Program-made: the position numbers and the translations under genes | Part shown: positions 8,779-17,536 of the stretch, piece by piece | Layout of the letters: each line of letters opens with the position of its first letter | Position numbering within the stretch: position 1 is the first letter of the stretch | The notes under the pieces: model-generated | What the model was told of the DNA's origin: nothing | Database searches by the model: none | Seen by the model: only the letters and a program-made list of their open reading frames with translations | Assembly (NCBI RefSeq): GCF_002917885.1 | Contig: NZ_PQNY01000007.1 | Coordinates: forward strand, 62,001-126,000 | Direction of reading: 5' to 3' | DNA length: 64,000 nucleotides | Source of the DNA: Flavobacterium croceum DSM 17960 | GTDB lineage: Bacteria; Bacteroidota; Bacteroidia; Flavobacteriales; Flavobacteriaceae

Positions 8779-9612
8779 TTAACAACATGCTGTTTGACAA
8801 CATGTTTTTGGTTTTTCTCCATAAACTGTAATGCTGTAAATACTATTTTTGTTTGATTTATAAAGATTTATTTCATCTTCGTTAAGGTAGTTTTTCAAAA
8901 TATCGTCGGGTATAATGATAGGTTTTTCTTTTTGAATTGTAATGTTTGTAAACCCAGCATTTTGTATTATTTGCAAATAATCGGTTTTTTGTATAGCACT
9001 TGCCACGCAACCGGCATACATTTCAGCTGCATTTTTAATAGAATCTGGCAATTCTCCAGTAAGTACTATATCTGAAATACTAAAATGACCGCCTGATTTA
9101 AGTATACGAAAAACTTCTGAAAAAGCTTTGGGTTTATTCGGCACTAAATTCATAACGCAATTACTCACAACGACATCTACTACATTTGCAGTGATAGGAA
9201 TGTTCTCGATATCTCCAAGTCTAAATTCAACATTGTTAAAATTTAATTTTTCTGCATTCTCACGAGCTTTTTGTATCATTGCTTCTGTAAAATCAACACC
9301 AATCACTTTTCCTGCCTCTCCTGTTTCATGGCGCGCTACAAAGCAATCGTTACCTGCACCACTGCCTAAATCTACTACTACATTACCCGTTTTTATTTTT
9401 GCAAACTGTGTTGGTAATCCGCACCCTAGTTTTAAATCTGCCTCAGGATTATAGCCAGCTAACTGGTCATAATCATCAGTCATTATATTGTATACTTCAC
9501 TACTACAACCGCCACTTCCACAACAAGATGAAGCATTGGTTTCATTATCTTGTAAAGCAATTTCGGTATATTTTTGCTTTACCATTTCTTTAATTTGTTC
9601 GTTATTTTCCAT
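8779..9612 (-). CDS. arsM: Arsenite S-adenosylmethionine methyltransferase
   Basis: A 277-residue SAM-dependent enzyme that methylates arsenite. The Rossmann SAM motif is DLGSGAGND (81-89). Conserved Cys for As(III) are in LGCG (C64), NCVMN (C152) and AGCVASA (C202); extra Cys clusters occur at the N-terminus (CCGSGGC, C30-C36) and the C-terminus (CCQTACC). The ATG at 9612 is preferred over an upstream start at 9633, because the latter lies within the arsR 3' end and adds MLLKQIH. It follows arsR by 11 nt, so the two form an operon. Confidence 0.93.
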   Translation of the reverse strand: MENNEQIKEMVKQKYTEIALQDNETNASSCCGSGGCSSEVYNIMTDDYDQLAGYNPEADLKLGCGLPTQFAKIKTGNVVVDLGSGAGNDCFVARHETGEAGKVIGVDFTEAMIQKARENAEKLNFNNVEFRLGDIENIPITANVVDVVVSNCVMNLVPNKPKAFSEVFRILKSGGHFSISDIVLTGELPDSIKNAAEMYAGCVASAIQKTDYLQIIQNAGFTNITIQKEKPIIIPDDILKNYLNEDEINLYKSNKNSIYSITVYGEKPKTCCQTACC

Positions 9613-9623
9613 GTGTATTTGTT

Positions 9624-9950
9624 TTAGCAACATTCTTTATTCGAAATTTTATTTGAAATAGTGTTAAAATAGTTTTGAAGCCTACTTATTGTTGTTTCAT
9701 CTATACAATAACAAATAGTATTTCCTTCTATAGAACCTTTTATTAAACCTGCATTTTTAAGCTCTTTTAGATGCTGTGAAATGGTTGGCTGAGCAAGAGG
9801 TAGTTCGTTTACAATATCGTTACAAATGCAGGCATTTACTTTTACAATGTATTCTATAATTGCTATTCTTGCTGGATGACCCAATGCTTTGGCTATTAAA
9901 GCTATTTCGTTTTGCTTTTCAGTAAAATGTTCTGTTTTTGTTATTCCCAT
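9624..9950 (-). CDS. arsR: ArsR-family arsenic-responsive repressor
   Basis: A 108-residue winged-helix repressor. The DNA-binding helix reads PTISQHLKELKNAGLI. The usual ELCVCDL metal-box is represented by NACICNDI with C41 and C43. Further Cys at 80, 82, 107 and 108 may add As(III) ligands. The ATG at 9950 (MGITKTEHFT) is preferred because the longer frame to 10001 runs through the putative operator. It heads the arsR-arsM operon, and by family logic it represses its own promoter until arsenite binds. Confidence 0.9.
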   Translation of the reverse strand: MGITKTEHFTEKQNEIALIAKALGHPARIAIIEYIVKVNACICNDIVNELPLAQPTISQHLKELKNAGLIKGSIEGNTICYCIDETTISRLQNYFNTISNKISNKECC

Positions 9951-9962
9951 TACAATATGTTT

Positions 9963-9974
9963 ATATTGCAATAT
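9963..9974. promoter_or_regulatory. Candidate ArsR operator
   Basis: A perfect 12-bp palindrome ATATTGCAATAT, 12 nt upstream of the arsR ATG, in a stretch rich in further ATATTG/ATAT words. Its position fits autorepression by ArsR. This is a positional inference; ArsR operators vary between species. Confidence 0.5.
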
Positions 9975-10025
9975 TACGATATATATTTTAATTGTAAACA
10001 AAAAGCCAATATTATTTTTTCTTGA

Positions 10026-12329
10026 TTATAAACTAGGCTTAACTTTTTGCTTTATTACAATGGCATTATTTAGTACAAAAGGCTTAGCAATCATATTTGA
10101 TGGACGTTGAGGTAAACTAAACAGAGTATTGTTTAATAAATCGAACGAACTTTCTATTAAAGTCATGTCTAAATGTTCATCTACAGGAATAGAAAAAGCT
10201 ATTTCTAACGGTTCTTGATTGCTTGGGTAATAACTAATTATTTTTTCGCTTGTCTTTGCTGAAATATTACTTTTAAAGTCAATGCTTTTTACACCGTTTG
10301 CTATAAGATTGCTTAGGTTTTTATTTTTACAGAAAATATCATACCTATTTACATTTCTGTTAGGAGTAATACGTATTGTATAAAGATGTTTTGACCCAGC
10401 AATGCTGTCTTTTTCAAAAGTAATAGTAGGTTTTGCAATAGGCTTTACAGTAGTTTGATTCATATAAGTATATTCTGAACCGTATTTACTATATAGTTTT
10501 TCGGTATTTAATAGTTTGGCTTGTTGAGGTTTATCGCCTAAATAGGCTTTTGTCCAAGTATCCAAGATATTGTCGTAGGTAGCGTAGTAAGCTTTATTCT
10601 GGTCTGCCAAATAAACATAATTAAGACTATTGGGTTTAGGCTGGCTATTGGTAAATTCTGATTTTGTATGAGCCTTTACAAGAAAAGAAATGCTTAACAA
10701 AGCAAACAATGTTGCCAACCATTTTTTTTGTATAAAGTTGCCTAATATAGGTAGTAGCAATGCAAATGTTAAAGCGGTTAATATTGTACTTGCAACCAAA
10801 AATTTTAAACCCAAGCCAATAGGCAACATTTGGATAAAAGGCACTAAAATAATTATTGAAGGAATAGAGCAAATAAGATTAAACACCATGTTGGGTTTTT
10901 GAGTAAAAATATAATATCCCAACATAAGTATACTGCCAATAACAGGTAAAATAAAATAGCTTCCGCCAGGCAATTTATAAGCTATAAATGCATTGATTAT
11001 CAACCATAAAAATAACGGCGCAATAGTATACTGCTGTTCGGTATTTTTAATGTAATTTTTGCGGTATATATAAAAGCAAATACCAAGAGCACCACTTATA
11101 AAAGCATACAAATACTCATGCCCATTGTAAGTAAAGCCGTGTAGTATTTCTGTGTATTGAGGATATAAAAGTAATAGTAGTTTCCAACCTACAAACCCAA
11201 AGATTCCACAAGCAATAATTGCGATGAATAAAGGCACAAAACCCTTTATTAGTTCTGGAAATTTAACTAATTGTTTACCCAATCCAAAAATAATAACAAT
11301 AAAAAACAGAGCTATAACGCCAAAAAGTAAAGGCAAATTGTAACTAAAAGGATAGTGTATAAATCGAAAAGGAACATTAAAGTAAACCTCATCTTCAGTA
11401 GTGTTTAAAGTACTTAGATTCTTATTTGATAAATGGTGTAATAAAGGCATTAAATAACTACCTTGATGAGCTAGAGTAGTTTTGCTTAGGTTTTGTGCAT
11501 TATCTAAACTTGTATGATAGTAGTAATGACTGTCTATAAATGCAAAATTATAACCTTGTATATTGTTGTTTTCTCGAAATACAGTCAAATCTGTATCGTT
11601 GGGCAACATTTTGTAAATACTATACATCAAGGAATTGGAAACTGGAAATTTTACTTGAGCATCAGCAAAATTTTCAATCATTTTGGCGTTTCCTTTATTG
11701 GTTTCCAAGAGCATATAGCTTGGCCCCGAAGCGCCACGAGCTTCAAAATTTAGTATAACGCCAATGTTTTTTGCCCAAGGATGTTGTTGCGAAAACAAAG
11801 CGGCACCATTAAGTCCTATTTCTTCAGCATCAGAAAATAAAATAATAATGTCATTTTTATGTGGTGTTTTACTGTGTAAAAAAGCACGAATCTCTTCGAG
11901 TATAGTAGCAATACCACTTGCATCGTCGCTTGCTCCCAATGAGGCATTGTGTGGAGCACTATCGTAGTGTGAAAGCAATAATAATGCTTTAGAATTTTGA
12001 GTACCTTTTATTTTTGCAATAATATTTTTTGCTTTTACCAATGTTCCTTTTTCTGTCATTACAAAACCTTCTTGAATACTAGGTTGTAAGCCTAAATTAA
12101 GAAGTTCATTTTGTAAATAAACAACTACTTCGTCATGGTTTTTGGAGCCAACATAATGTGGTTTTTTTGCTATTTTATAAACAATATCCATGGCCCGTTG
12201 AGTCGAAAATTCTTTAAGAGGTAATTTATCTTCTTTATCATAATCTTGAGGCATCATAAAGTAAAATACTCCAAATAATAGGGCTATTATAATGATAAGA
12301 GCATAAACGGTTGTGTAGTTTTTTTTCAT
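10026..12329 (-). CDS. Membrane-anchored M28 family metallopeptidase
   Basis: A 767-residue protein. An N-terminal signal anchor (residues 8-25) is followed by an M28 aminopeptidase domain (about 45-300) with all zinc-site residues: H121 (SHYDS), D135 (SDDASG), E169/E170 (DAEE), E196 (NFEARG) and H272 (YYYHTSLD). After it come about eight hydrophobic segments (about 325-560) and a C-terminal extracytoplasmic domain of about 200 residues. The order M28, multi-TM, C-terminal domain recalls eukaryotic ER peptidase ERMP1 and vacuolar Pff1. The substrate is unknown; it probably trims peptides in the periplasm. The upstream zinc-ribbon gene is 7 nt away on the same strand. Confidence 0.88.
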   Translation of the reverse strand: MKKNYTTVYALIIIIALLFGVFYFMMPQDYDKEDKLPLKEFSTQRAMDIVYKIAKKPHYVGSKNHDEVVVYLQNELLNLGLQPSIQEGFVMTEKGTLVKAKNIIAKIKGTQNSKALLLLSHYDSAPHNASLGASDDASGIATILEEIRAFLHSKTPHKNDIIILFSDAEEIGLNGAALFSQQHPWAKNIGVILNFEARGASGPSYMLLETNKGNAKMIENFADAQVKFPVSNSLMYSIYKMLPNDTDLTVFRENNNIQGYNFAFIDSHYYYHTSLDNAQNLSKTTLAHQGSYLMPLLHHLSNKNLSTLNTTEDEVYFNVPFRFIHYPFSYNLPLLFGVIALFFIVIIFGLGKQLVKFPELIKGFVPLFIAIIACGIFGFVGWKLLLLLYPQYTEILHGFTYNGHEYLYAFISGALGICFYIYRKNYIKNTEQQYTIAPLFLWLIINAFIAYKLPGGSYFILPVIGSILMLGYYIFTQKPNMVFNLICSIPSIIILVPFIQMLPIGLGLKFLVASTILTALTFALLLPILGNFIQKKWLATLFALLSISFLVKAHTKSEFTNSQPKPNSLNYVYLADQNKAYYATYDNILDTWTKAYLGDKPQQAKLLNTEKLYSKYGSEYTYMNQTTVKPIAKPTITFEKDSIAGSKHLYTIRITPNRNVNRYDIFCKNKNLSNLIANGVKSIDFKSNISAKTSEKIISYYPSNQEPLEIAFSIPVDEHLDMTLIESSFDLLNNTLFSLPQRPSNMIAKPFVLNNAIVIKQKVKPSL

Positions 12330-12336
12330 AAAAACA

Positions 12337-12687
12337 TTATAGGTCTTTTCTTACCAGCATGAGATAGTCTGGGTCTAAATACATATAACCTTGCTCGTAA
12401 ACAAAGTAGTAAGTATTTCCGCTTTTTGTTTTAAGTATGTTGGTGAAATACTCAAAATCAAAGCCTTTTGCACTCAATGCTGTTTTACTAATTTTGGTTT
12501 TATTATCCATGTTTGTGGCGGTTAATATACGATAATTTTTTCGTAACTTGTTGTTTACGTTGCGCATATAGTTGGTGCTGTCTTTATTTATTTTATTGTT
12601 AAATGAATTTCGACAGCCATCGTTACAAAATTTTTTATCTTCTCTACCAATAATTTTTTCTCCGCATTCTAAACAATTTTTACTCAT
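12337..12687 (-). CDS. Small zinc-ribbon protein (DUF2116-like N-terminus)
   Basis: A 116-residue cytoplasmic protein. The N-terminal treble of Cys, C5-x2-C8 (CLECGE) and C21-x3-C25 (FCNDGC), looks like a DUF2116-type zinc ribbon. The rest (about 40-116) has a charged linker and an aromatic C-terminal part (NTYYFVYEQGYMYLDPDY) with no recognised domain. It is co-directional with and 7 nt upstream of the M28 peptidase gene. Role unknown. Confidence 0.7.
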   Translation of the reverse strand: MSKNCLECGEKIIGREDKKFCNDGCRNSFNNKINKDSTNYMRNVNNKLRKNYRILTATNMDNKTKISKTALSAKGFDFEYFTNILKTKSGNTYYFVYEQGYMYLDPDYLMLVRKDL

Positions 12688-12832
12688 GGCTTTTATTAAA
12701 TGGGTTGTTACTTTTATGAATAATTAAGTTTCTTAACTATTTGTGTAAATATAATTAAAATGTTTTGATATTTAGCGTTTTGTTTTTGAGTTGATTACAA
12801 CATAATTATTTTGAATTTATCTCAACCATAAT

Positions 12833-12852
12833 CGACCACAAACGACTACAAA
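12833..12852. repeat. Two 10-bp tandem repeats upstream of ssb
   Basis: CGACCACAAA followed directly by CGACTACAAA and then CGG, about 108 nt before the ssb ATG. The 272-bp stretch 12688-12959 around it has no gene and no exact TAnnTTTG element that I can see. Confidence 0.5.
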
Positions 12853-12959
12853 CGGTTTTAATTGTTTATCTACCGACTAGCGATTGCTTTTCTTCAAACC
12901 TTTGCCATGTCGATAACAAACCGACACAAACATAGTTAATCATTTAATTTTTATAAACC

Positions 12960-13283
12960 ATGAAAAACAGAGTACAACTAATTGGACACGTAGGGCAAGA
13001 ACCAGAAGTAAAAACAATTGCTGGAGGCAAAAAAGTAGCACAAATATCGATAGCTACAAATGATTTTTATTACAAAGAAAATGGCGATAAAGTAGAACAA
13101 ACCGAATGGCATCGTGTTACAGCTTGGGGTAAAACCGCAGACATAATTGAAAAATTTGTAAACAAAGGCAAAGAGGTAGCTATAGAAGGTAAACTCTCGT
13201 ACAGAAGTTATGATGACAAAGAAGGAAATAAAAAGTACGTAACCGAAATAACTGCTCATGAAATACTTTTATTAGGGAAATAA
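12960..13283 (+). CDS. ssb: Short single-stranded DNA-binding protein
   Basis: A 107-residue protein consisting of an OB fold only: MKNRVQLIGHVGQEPEVK, the EWHRVTAWGKTADI strand-loop and KGKEVAIEGKLSYRSY are classic SSB signatures. It ends at HEILLLGK, just where the OB fold ends. The flexible linker and the acidic C-terminal tail (DDDLPF-like), through which SSB recruits RecQ, PriA and others, are absent. It is therefore probably a second, specialised SSB rather than the main replicative one; that inference depends on another ssb elsewhere in the genome. Single gene followed by a terminator. Confidence 0.93.
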   Translation: MKNRVQLIGHVGQEPEVKTIAGGKKVAQISIATNDFYYKENGDKVEQTEWHRVTAWGKTADIIEKFVNKGKEVAIEGKLSYRSYDDKEGNKKYVTEITAHEILLLGK

Positions 13284-13298
13284 TTACACCAATATTTT

Positions 13299-13335
13299 AC
13301 AAAATCAACTACTTTTTTCAAGCAGTTGATTTTGT
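13299..13335 (+). terminator. Terminator after ssb
   Basis: A perfect 12-bp stem ACAAAATCAACT / AGTTGATTTTGT with a 13-nt loop, 15 nt past the ssb stop. The following T-tract is short. Confidence 0.6.
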
Positions 13336-13438
13336 ACTTTTTATCAACACTATATCGTTGTAGTGATTATATCACTTTGGTTTTAGTATAAAAGTTCTTA
13401 CTTTTAATAAGAAAATAGTTACACATAACACCTTTATT

Positions 13439-13906
13439 ATGAGAAAGATATTATATACACTACTATTTATTGTTTTTATAAGTAATATCGCAACAGCACA
13501 AGTGGGTATCAACACTACAACGCCACTAAGTACTCTAGATATTAATGGTAATTTGAATGTTAAGGAAATAGGCATTGTAAATTCAAATGTAGCTGGTTCC
13601 GCAGTTTTTTATGGTGGTTCTCCAGGATCTGCTACTCCAATAGATGATGGAGTTTACATTTCACTCACTCCAACCTCTGGGAGCGATGAATTTATTTTGC
13701 CCAATGCTGTAAATGTTCCAGGTAGAATTTATATGTTACGCAATGTTTCTAATAGTATAAATGCTAAAATTTACTCTTTTGGAGGGCAGTTTTTTGCTAA
13801 AGATTCGAGTACAGCCACAACGAGCCCACTTAGTTTATCTGCAACTACAGTTACTAAAACAATTATTATTGTGAGTGATGGTCAAAACTGGACGTATTTT
13901 TTCTGA
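13439..13906 (+). CDS. Small exported protein of unknown function
   Basis: A 155-residue protein with a signal peptide (MRKILYTLLFIVFISNIATA, cleavage near A-Q-V). The mature start VGINTTTPLSTLDINGNLNV is a head motif very common in flavobacterial secreted or surface proteins, where it often precedes adhesin-like or tail-fibre-like repeats. Here only about 110 residues follow, rich in Ser, Thr, Gly and Asn, ending QNWTYFF. There is no sorting domain. Probably an extracellular or surface structural protein; function not recognised. Confidence 0.7.
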   Translation: MRKILYTLLFIVFISNIATAQVGINTTTPLSTLDINGNLNVKEIGIVNSNVAGSAVFYGGSPGSATPIDDGVYISLTPTSGSDEFILPNAVNVPGRIYMLRNVSNSINAKIYSFGGQFFAKDSSTATTSPLSLSATTVTKTIIIVSDGQNWTYFF

Positions 13907-13913
13907 TAACGCA

Positions 13914-14546
13914 TCAAGAATTTAGTAGTTCTTGAAGTTTTTCAACAAAAACACCTACATGATAGCCATCTACCAATCCATGGTGCACATGGATGGAAAC
14001 AGCCATTGTTTTTTTATTGTCAATATCAATTAATTTTCCCCATGAAATTTTAGGACAACTATCTGGATATGAAAAACCTCTAGCATGAGACAAAGCTGAA
14101 AAATCAACCCAAGGTAAAGCCGAAAAATGAATTAAGTTTTCAGGAAAATCCAATTTGGTAAATAAACCTGTTGTTTGCTCAATACGATTGATTTCATCTA
14201 AAACAATACTCTGAAAAAGCTGTAAATCTTTATCAAACTTCATATACGAAAAACCAAAAGTAGTATCGTTACGCATTACTGTTGCCGAAGCATCTATTGT
14301 ATCAAACAAGTACACATCGTTGTTTAAAATGCGTAATTTAAAGTTTTCAACACTATTTACGGCGCATAGCGTTTGATATAAGTAGTATGTAAAAAAAGAA
14401 ATAGACAGCGATTTTGCCTTATGGTAAGCTTGTGTAACATCTAAAGTAGTAGTAATGCCCCAAAAAGGCTCTTCCATTTTACTGAAAAATTCAAAATGTT
14501 CTTTTCTGTTCCAAATTTCTAAATCTATTTTGGTTTTAATTGACAT
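13914..14546 (-). CDS. Chloramphenicol acetyltransferase-like O-acetyltransferase
   Basis: A 210-residue CAT-fold acetyl-CoA-dependent enzyme, about the normal CAT length. The catalytic signature HHGLVDGYHVG supplies H189 (general base) and D193, equivalent to the His195/Asp199 pair of CAT-III. Residues WNRKEHFEFF at the start and SLSISFFTYYLY match the family N-terminal half. The start overlaps the end of the HAD gene by 11 nt, so the two are co-translated. The chromosomal, non-mobile context gives no sign that it is an acquired resistance gene; the natural substrate is unknown, and activity on chloramphenicol is only a possibility. Confidence 0.85.
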   Translation of the reverse strand: MSIKTKIDLEIWNRKEHFEFFSKMEEPFWGITTTLDVTQAYHKAKSLSISFFTYYLYQTLCAVNSVENFKLRILNNDVYLFDTIDASATVMRNDTTFGFSYMKFDKDLQLFQSIVLDEINRIEQTTGLFTKLDFPENLIHFSALPWVDFSALSHARGFSYPDSCPKISWGKLIDIDNKKTMAVSIHVHHGLVDGYHVGVFVEKLQELLNS

Positions 14547-15228
14547 GCAACAACGCTAGAATTTGATTGATATGTGAGAAAGATTTAAAATTTGGGTGTT
14601 GTATTTCAAAATCAATTTTTTCATATTCCCAAGTAGTGTGATATGGTATGTGTATAGCATATCCCCCTAAATTTAATACGGGCAAAACATCAGATTTTAG
14701 TGAATTTCCAATCATTAAAAAATCTTGAGGCTGTATATCTAGCCTGCCTAACATTTTTTCGTAATCAACTTCTGTTTTATCACTCATTACTTCTATATGA
14801 TGAAAAAAAGCACCTAAGCCAGAGTCGTGTAATTTTCTATGTTGGTCTTTTAAGTCGCCCTTGGTAGCTACAATAAGCTTGTATTTTCCGTGTAAAGCGG
14901 TTAATACTTGCTCTATCTCGGGTAGTAATTCTACAGGTTTTAACAATAAGTCTTTGCCTATTTGAAGTATTTTTTGAGTAACTTTACCGCTTAATTGAAA
15001 ATGCGTAAGTTCTAATGCAGCTTCTACCATTGATAGTGTAAATGCTTTAATGCCAAAACCATAAATAGGTAGATTTTTAACTTGATGGTTTAATATTAGT
15101 CCTAATATTTCTTGTTTTGAGGCATAATCTTGAAACAGTTCGCAAAAACGTTCTTGCGCTTCATCAAAATACGGTTCGTTGTGCCAAAGCGTATCATCGG
15201 CATCAAAGGCGATTACTTTTATATTCAT
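14536..15228 (-). CDS. HAD-superfamily hydrolase
   Basis: A 230-residue phosphatase of the haloacid dehalogenase superfamily. Motif I is DADDTLW (nucleophile D9, acid/base D11), motif II the Thr in VATKGD, motif IV the IGNSLKSD acidic patch. An alpha-helical C1-type cap lies between motifs I and II. The substrate cannot be assigned. It sits downstream of metG behind a terminator hairpin and overlaps the CAT-like gene by 11 nt. Confidence 0.88.
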   Translation of the reverse strand: MNIKVIAFDADDTLWHNEPYFDEAQERFCELFQDYASKQEILGLILNHQVKNLPIYGFGIKAFTLSMVEAALELTHFQLSGKVTQKILQIGKDLLLKPVELLPEIEQVLTALHGKYKLIVATKGDLKDQHRKLHDSGLGAFFHHIEVMSDKTEVDYEKMLGRLDIQPQDFLMIGNSLKSDVLPVLNLGGYAIHIPYHTTWEYEKIDFEIQHPNFKSFSHINQILALLHVN

Positions 15229-15244
15229 AATTTTAAAAAATAAA

Positions 15245-15262
15245 CCCTCGATTGCTCGAGGG
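15245..15262 (-). terminator. Terminator after metG
   Basis: A GC-rich 7-bp stem CCCTCGA / TCGAGGG with a 4-nt loop, 10 nt past the metG stop. On the minus strand it is followed by TTTATTTTTT, a good intrinsic terminator. Confidence 0.85.
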
Positions 15263-15272
15263 TGTTTATGTT

Positions 15273-17330
15273 TTATCCTATTATTGCTCCGTTTGAAACA
15301 CCCTCTGTATCTGGGTTTACAAAAACCAATTTACCTTCTGGCGTATTGGTTAGGAGCAACATACCTTCGCTTTCTACACCGCGCAAGGCTCTTGGTGCAA
15401 GGTTTACCAAAACAGTTACTTGTTTTCCAACAACTTCTTCGGGGGTGAAATGTTCGGCAATTCCAGAAACAATAGTTCTTACATCAATACCTGTATCTAC
15501 TTTTAGAACTAAAAGTTTATTTGCTTTTGGCATTTTTTCGGCTTCAATAATAGTACCTATTCGTAAATCTACTTTGGCGAAATCTTCAAAAGTTATGGTT
15601 TCTTTTTGTGGTTCTGCTTTCATATTTGCTATTTTGTTGGCTTGTTTTGAAGCTTCTAGTTTATCTAATTGTTTTTGAATATCAGCATCTTCAATTTGTG
15701 CAAATAAAATCTCGGCTTCTCCTATTTGATGTCCTGCTTTGGTTACATTCCAATGCTCAAATTCTAAGTCCCAACTATTGGATTGTATATTTAAAATTTT
15801 ACACAATTTAGCCGATGTAAATGGCAAAAACGGTTCGCACAATGTGGCTAATGCCGATGCAATTTGCAAAGCAACATACATTTGTGTTTTTACTCGCTGT
15901 TCATCGGTTTTAATCATTTTCCAAGGCTCTTCGTCTGCCAAATATTTATTTCCCAATCGAGCCACATTCATCATCTCACCTAGGGCTTCTCTAAATCTAT
16001 AACGCTCTATAGAACTAGAAATTACAGCAGGATAAGCTTTTAATTCGGCTAAGGTTTGTTCGTCTACTTCCAAAAATTCGTTTGGTGTAGGCACAATTCC
16101 GTTGTAATATTTATGGGTTAAAACGACTACTCTATTGATAAAATTTCCAAAAATAGCTGCCAATTCATTATTATTTCTTGCTTGAAAATCTTTCCAAGTA
16201 AAATCGTTGTCTTTGGTTTCTGGAGCATTTGCTGTAAGCGCGTATCGTAGAGCGTCTTGTTTGTCTGGAAAATCTTGTAAATATTCATGCAACCAAACAG
16301 CCCAGTTTTTGGAAGTAGACAATTTGTTTCCTTCCAAATTTAAAAACTCATTAGCAGGTACATTATCGGGTAGAATGTAAGTACCTTCGGCTTTTAACAT
16401 AGCTGGAAAAATTACACAGTGAAAAACAATATTGTCTTTCCCAATAAAATGTACAAGTTTGGTATCTTCTTTTTTCCAATAATCTTTCCAGTTTTTTCCC
16501 ACTCTTTGCGCCCATTCTTTGGTAGAAGATATGTAGCCAATTGGTGCATCGAACCAAACATATAGTTTTTTTCCTTCGGCACCTTGTACTGGCACATCTA
16601 TTCCCCAATCTAAATCACGAGTAACTGCTCTTGGTTCTAAACCACCATCAACCCACGATTTTACTTGTCCGTACACATTGGGTTTCCAATCATTTTTATG
16701 ACCTTCTAGAATCCATTCTCTTAAAAAAGTATCATACTCGTTTAAGGGTAAAAACCAATGTTTTGTTGATTTTAATACAGGCTTTGAACCCGTAATGGTC
16801 GATTTTGGATTGATTAAGTCGGTTGCGTTTAATGTAGAACCACATTTTTCACATTGATCGCCATAGGCTTCTTCGTTACCACATTTTGGGCAAGTACCTA
16901 TTACAAATCGATCGGCAAGAAATTGATGCGCTTCTTCGTCATACAATTGCTCTGTTGTTTCTTCAATAAATTTTCCAGCATCGTATAATTTTCTAAAAAA
17001 TTCTGAAGCCGTATCATGATGTATTTGTGCCGAAGTTCTCGAATAATTATCAAAAGAAATACCAAAATCTTGAAACGATGTACGAATAATACCATCATAT
17101 TTATCAATTACTTCTTGAGGAGTAATACCTTCTTTTCGCGCTTTCATAGAAATAGCAACACCGTGCTCATCACTACCACAAATAAAAGCTACATCTTTTC
17201 CTTGTAAACGTAAATAGCGAGCATATATATCTGAAGGGACATAAACCCCCGCCAAATGCCCAATGTGTATTGGCCCATTTGTGTAAGGTAGTGCCGCTGT
17301 AATAGTATATCTTTTTGGATTTTGTGTCAT
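15273..17330 (-). CDS. metG: Methionyl-tRNA synthetase
   Basis: A 685-residue class I synthetase charging tRNA-Met. HIGH is at residues 22-25 (PIHIGHLAG). The zinc knuckle has paired CPKCG and CEKCG. The KMSKS equivalent reads KLSTSK near residue 336, a variant common in MetG. The C-terminal 110 residues are the tRNA-binding/dimerisation domain ([20 protein letters not shown]). Length and domain order are standard. A minus-strand TATTTTTG element lies at 17350-17357. Confidence 0.98.
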   Translation of the reverse strand: MTQNPKRYTITAALPYTNGPIHIGHLAGVYVPSDIYARYLRLQGKDVAFICGSDEHGVAISMKARKEGITPQEVIDKYDGIIRTSFQDFGISFDNYSRTSAQIHHDTASEFFRKLYDAGKFIEETTEQLYDEEAHQFLADRFVIGTCPKCGNEEAYGDQCEKCGSTLNATDLINPKSTITGSKPVLKSTKHWFLPLNEYDTFLREWILEGHKNDWKPNVYGQVKSWVDGGLEPRAVTRDLDWGIDVPVQGAEGKKLYVWFDAPIGYISSTKEWAQRVGKNWKDYWKKEDTKLVHFIGKDNIVFHCVIFPAMLKAEGTYILPDNVPANEFLNLEGNKLSTSKNWAVWLHEYLQDFPDKQDALRYALTANAPETKDNDFTWKDFQARNNNELAAIFGNFINRVVVLTHKYYNGIVPTPNEFLEVDEQTLAELKAYPAVISSSIERYRFREALGEMMNVARLGNKYLADEEPWKMIKTDEQRVKTQMYVALQIASALATLCEPFLPFTSAKLCKILNIQSNSWDLEFEHWNVTKAGHQIGEAEILFAQIEDADIQKQLDKLEASKQANKIANMKAEPQKETITFEDFAKVDLRIGTIIEAEKMPKANKLLVLKVDTGIDVRTIVSGIAEHFTPEEVVGKQVTVLVNLAPRALRGVESEGMLLLTNTPEGKLVFVNPDTEGVSNGAIIG

Positions 17331-17349
17331 GTTTATTAAAATTATCTTG

Positions 17350-17357
17350 CAAAAATA
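17350..17357 (-). promoter_or_regulatory. Promoter -7 element for metG (TATTTTTG)
   Basis: Exact TAnnTTTG on the minus strand, about 19 nt before the metG ATG; no clear -33 TTG. Confidence 0.4.
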
Positions 17358-17510
17358 AGTTGTTTTGTGTGGTTTTTTAGCATTTGATATTTAAAATAAT
17401 AAAAATTATTTTTTTGAATAATACAGCATATATATAGCACTCTTTTTGTTGCTATAAGCAATACTTATAACCGCTTTTTGTATCAAACAAAACAAATAGA
17501 TTCTATTTTT

Positions 17511-17518
17511 TATATTTG
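17511..17518 (+). promoter_or_regulatory. Promoter -7 element for the LD-carboxypeptidase (TATATTTG)
   Basis: Exact TAnnTTTG match, 18 nt before the ATG at 17537. Confidence 0.5.
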
Positions 17519-17536
17519 TAAACATTACAATCAAGA

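Noticed and set aside
13914..14546. CAT-like gene as an acquired chloramphenicol-resistance gene
   Set aside because: It overlaps a HAD gene in a metG-linked unit with ordinary base composition and no mobile signatures, so an intrinsic acetyltransferase is more likely.
15273..17330. KLSTSK in metG as a mutated KMSKS motif
   Set aside because: This variant is normal in methionyl-tRNA synthetases.
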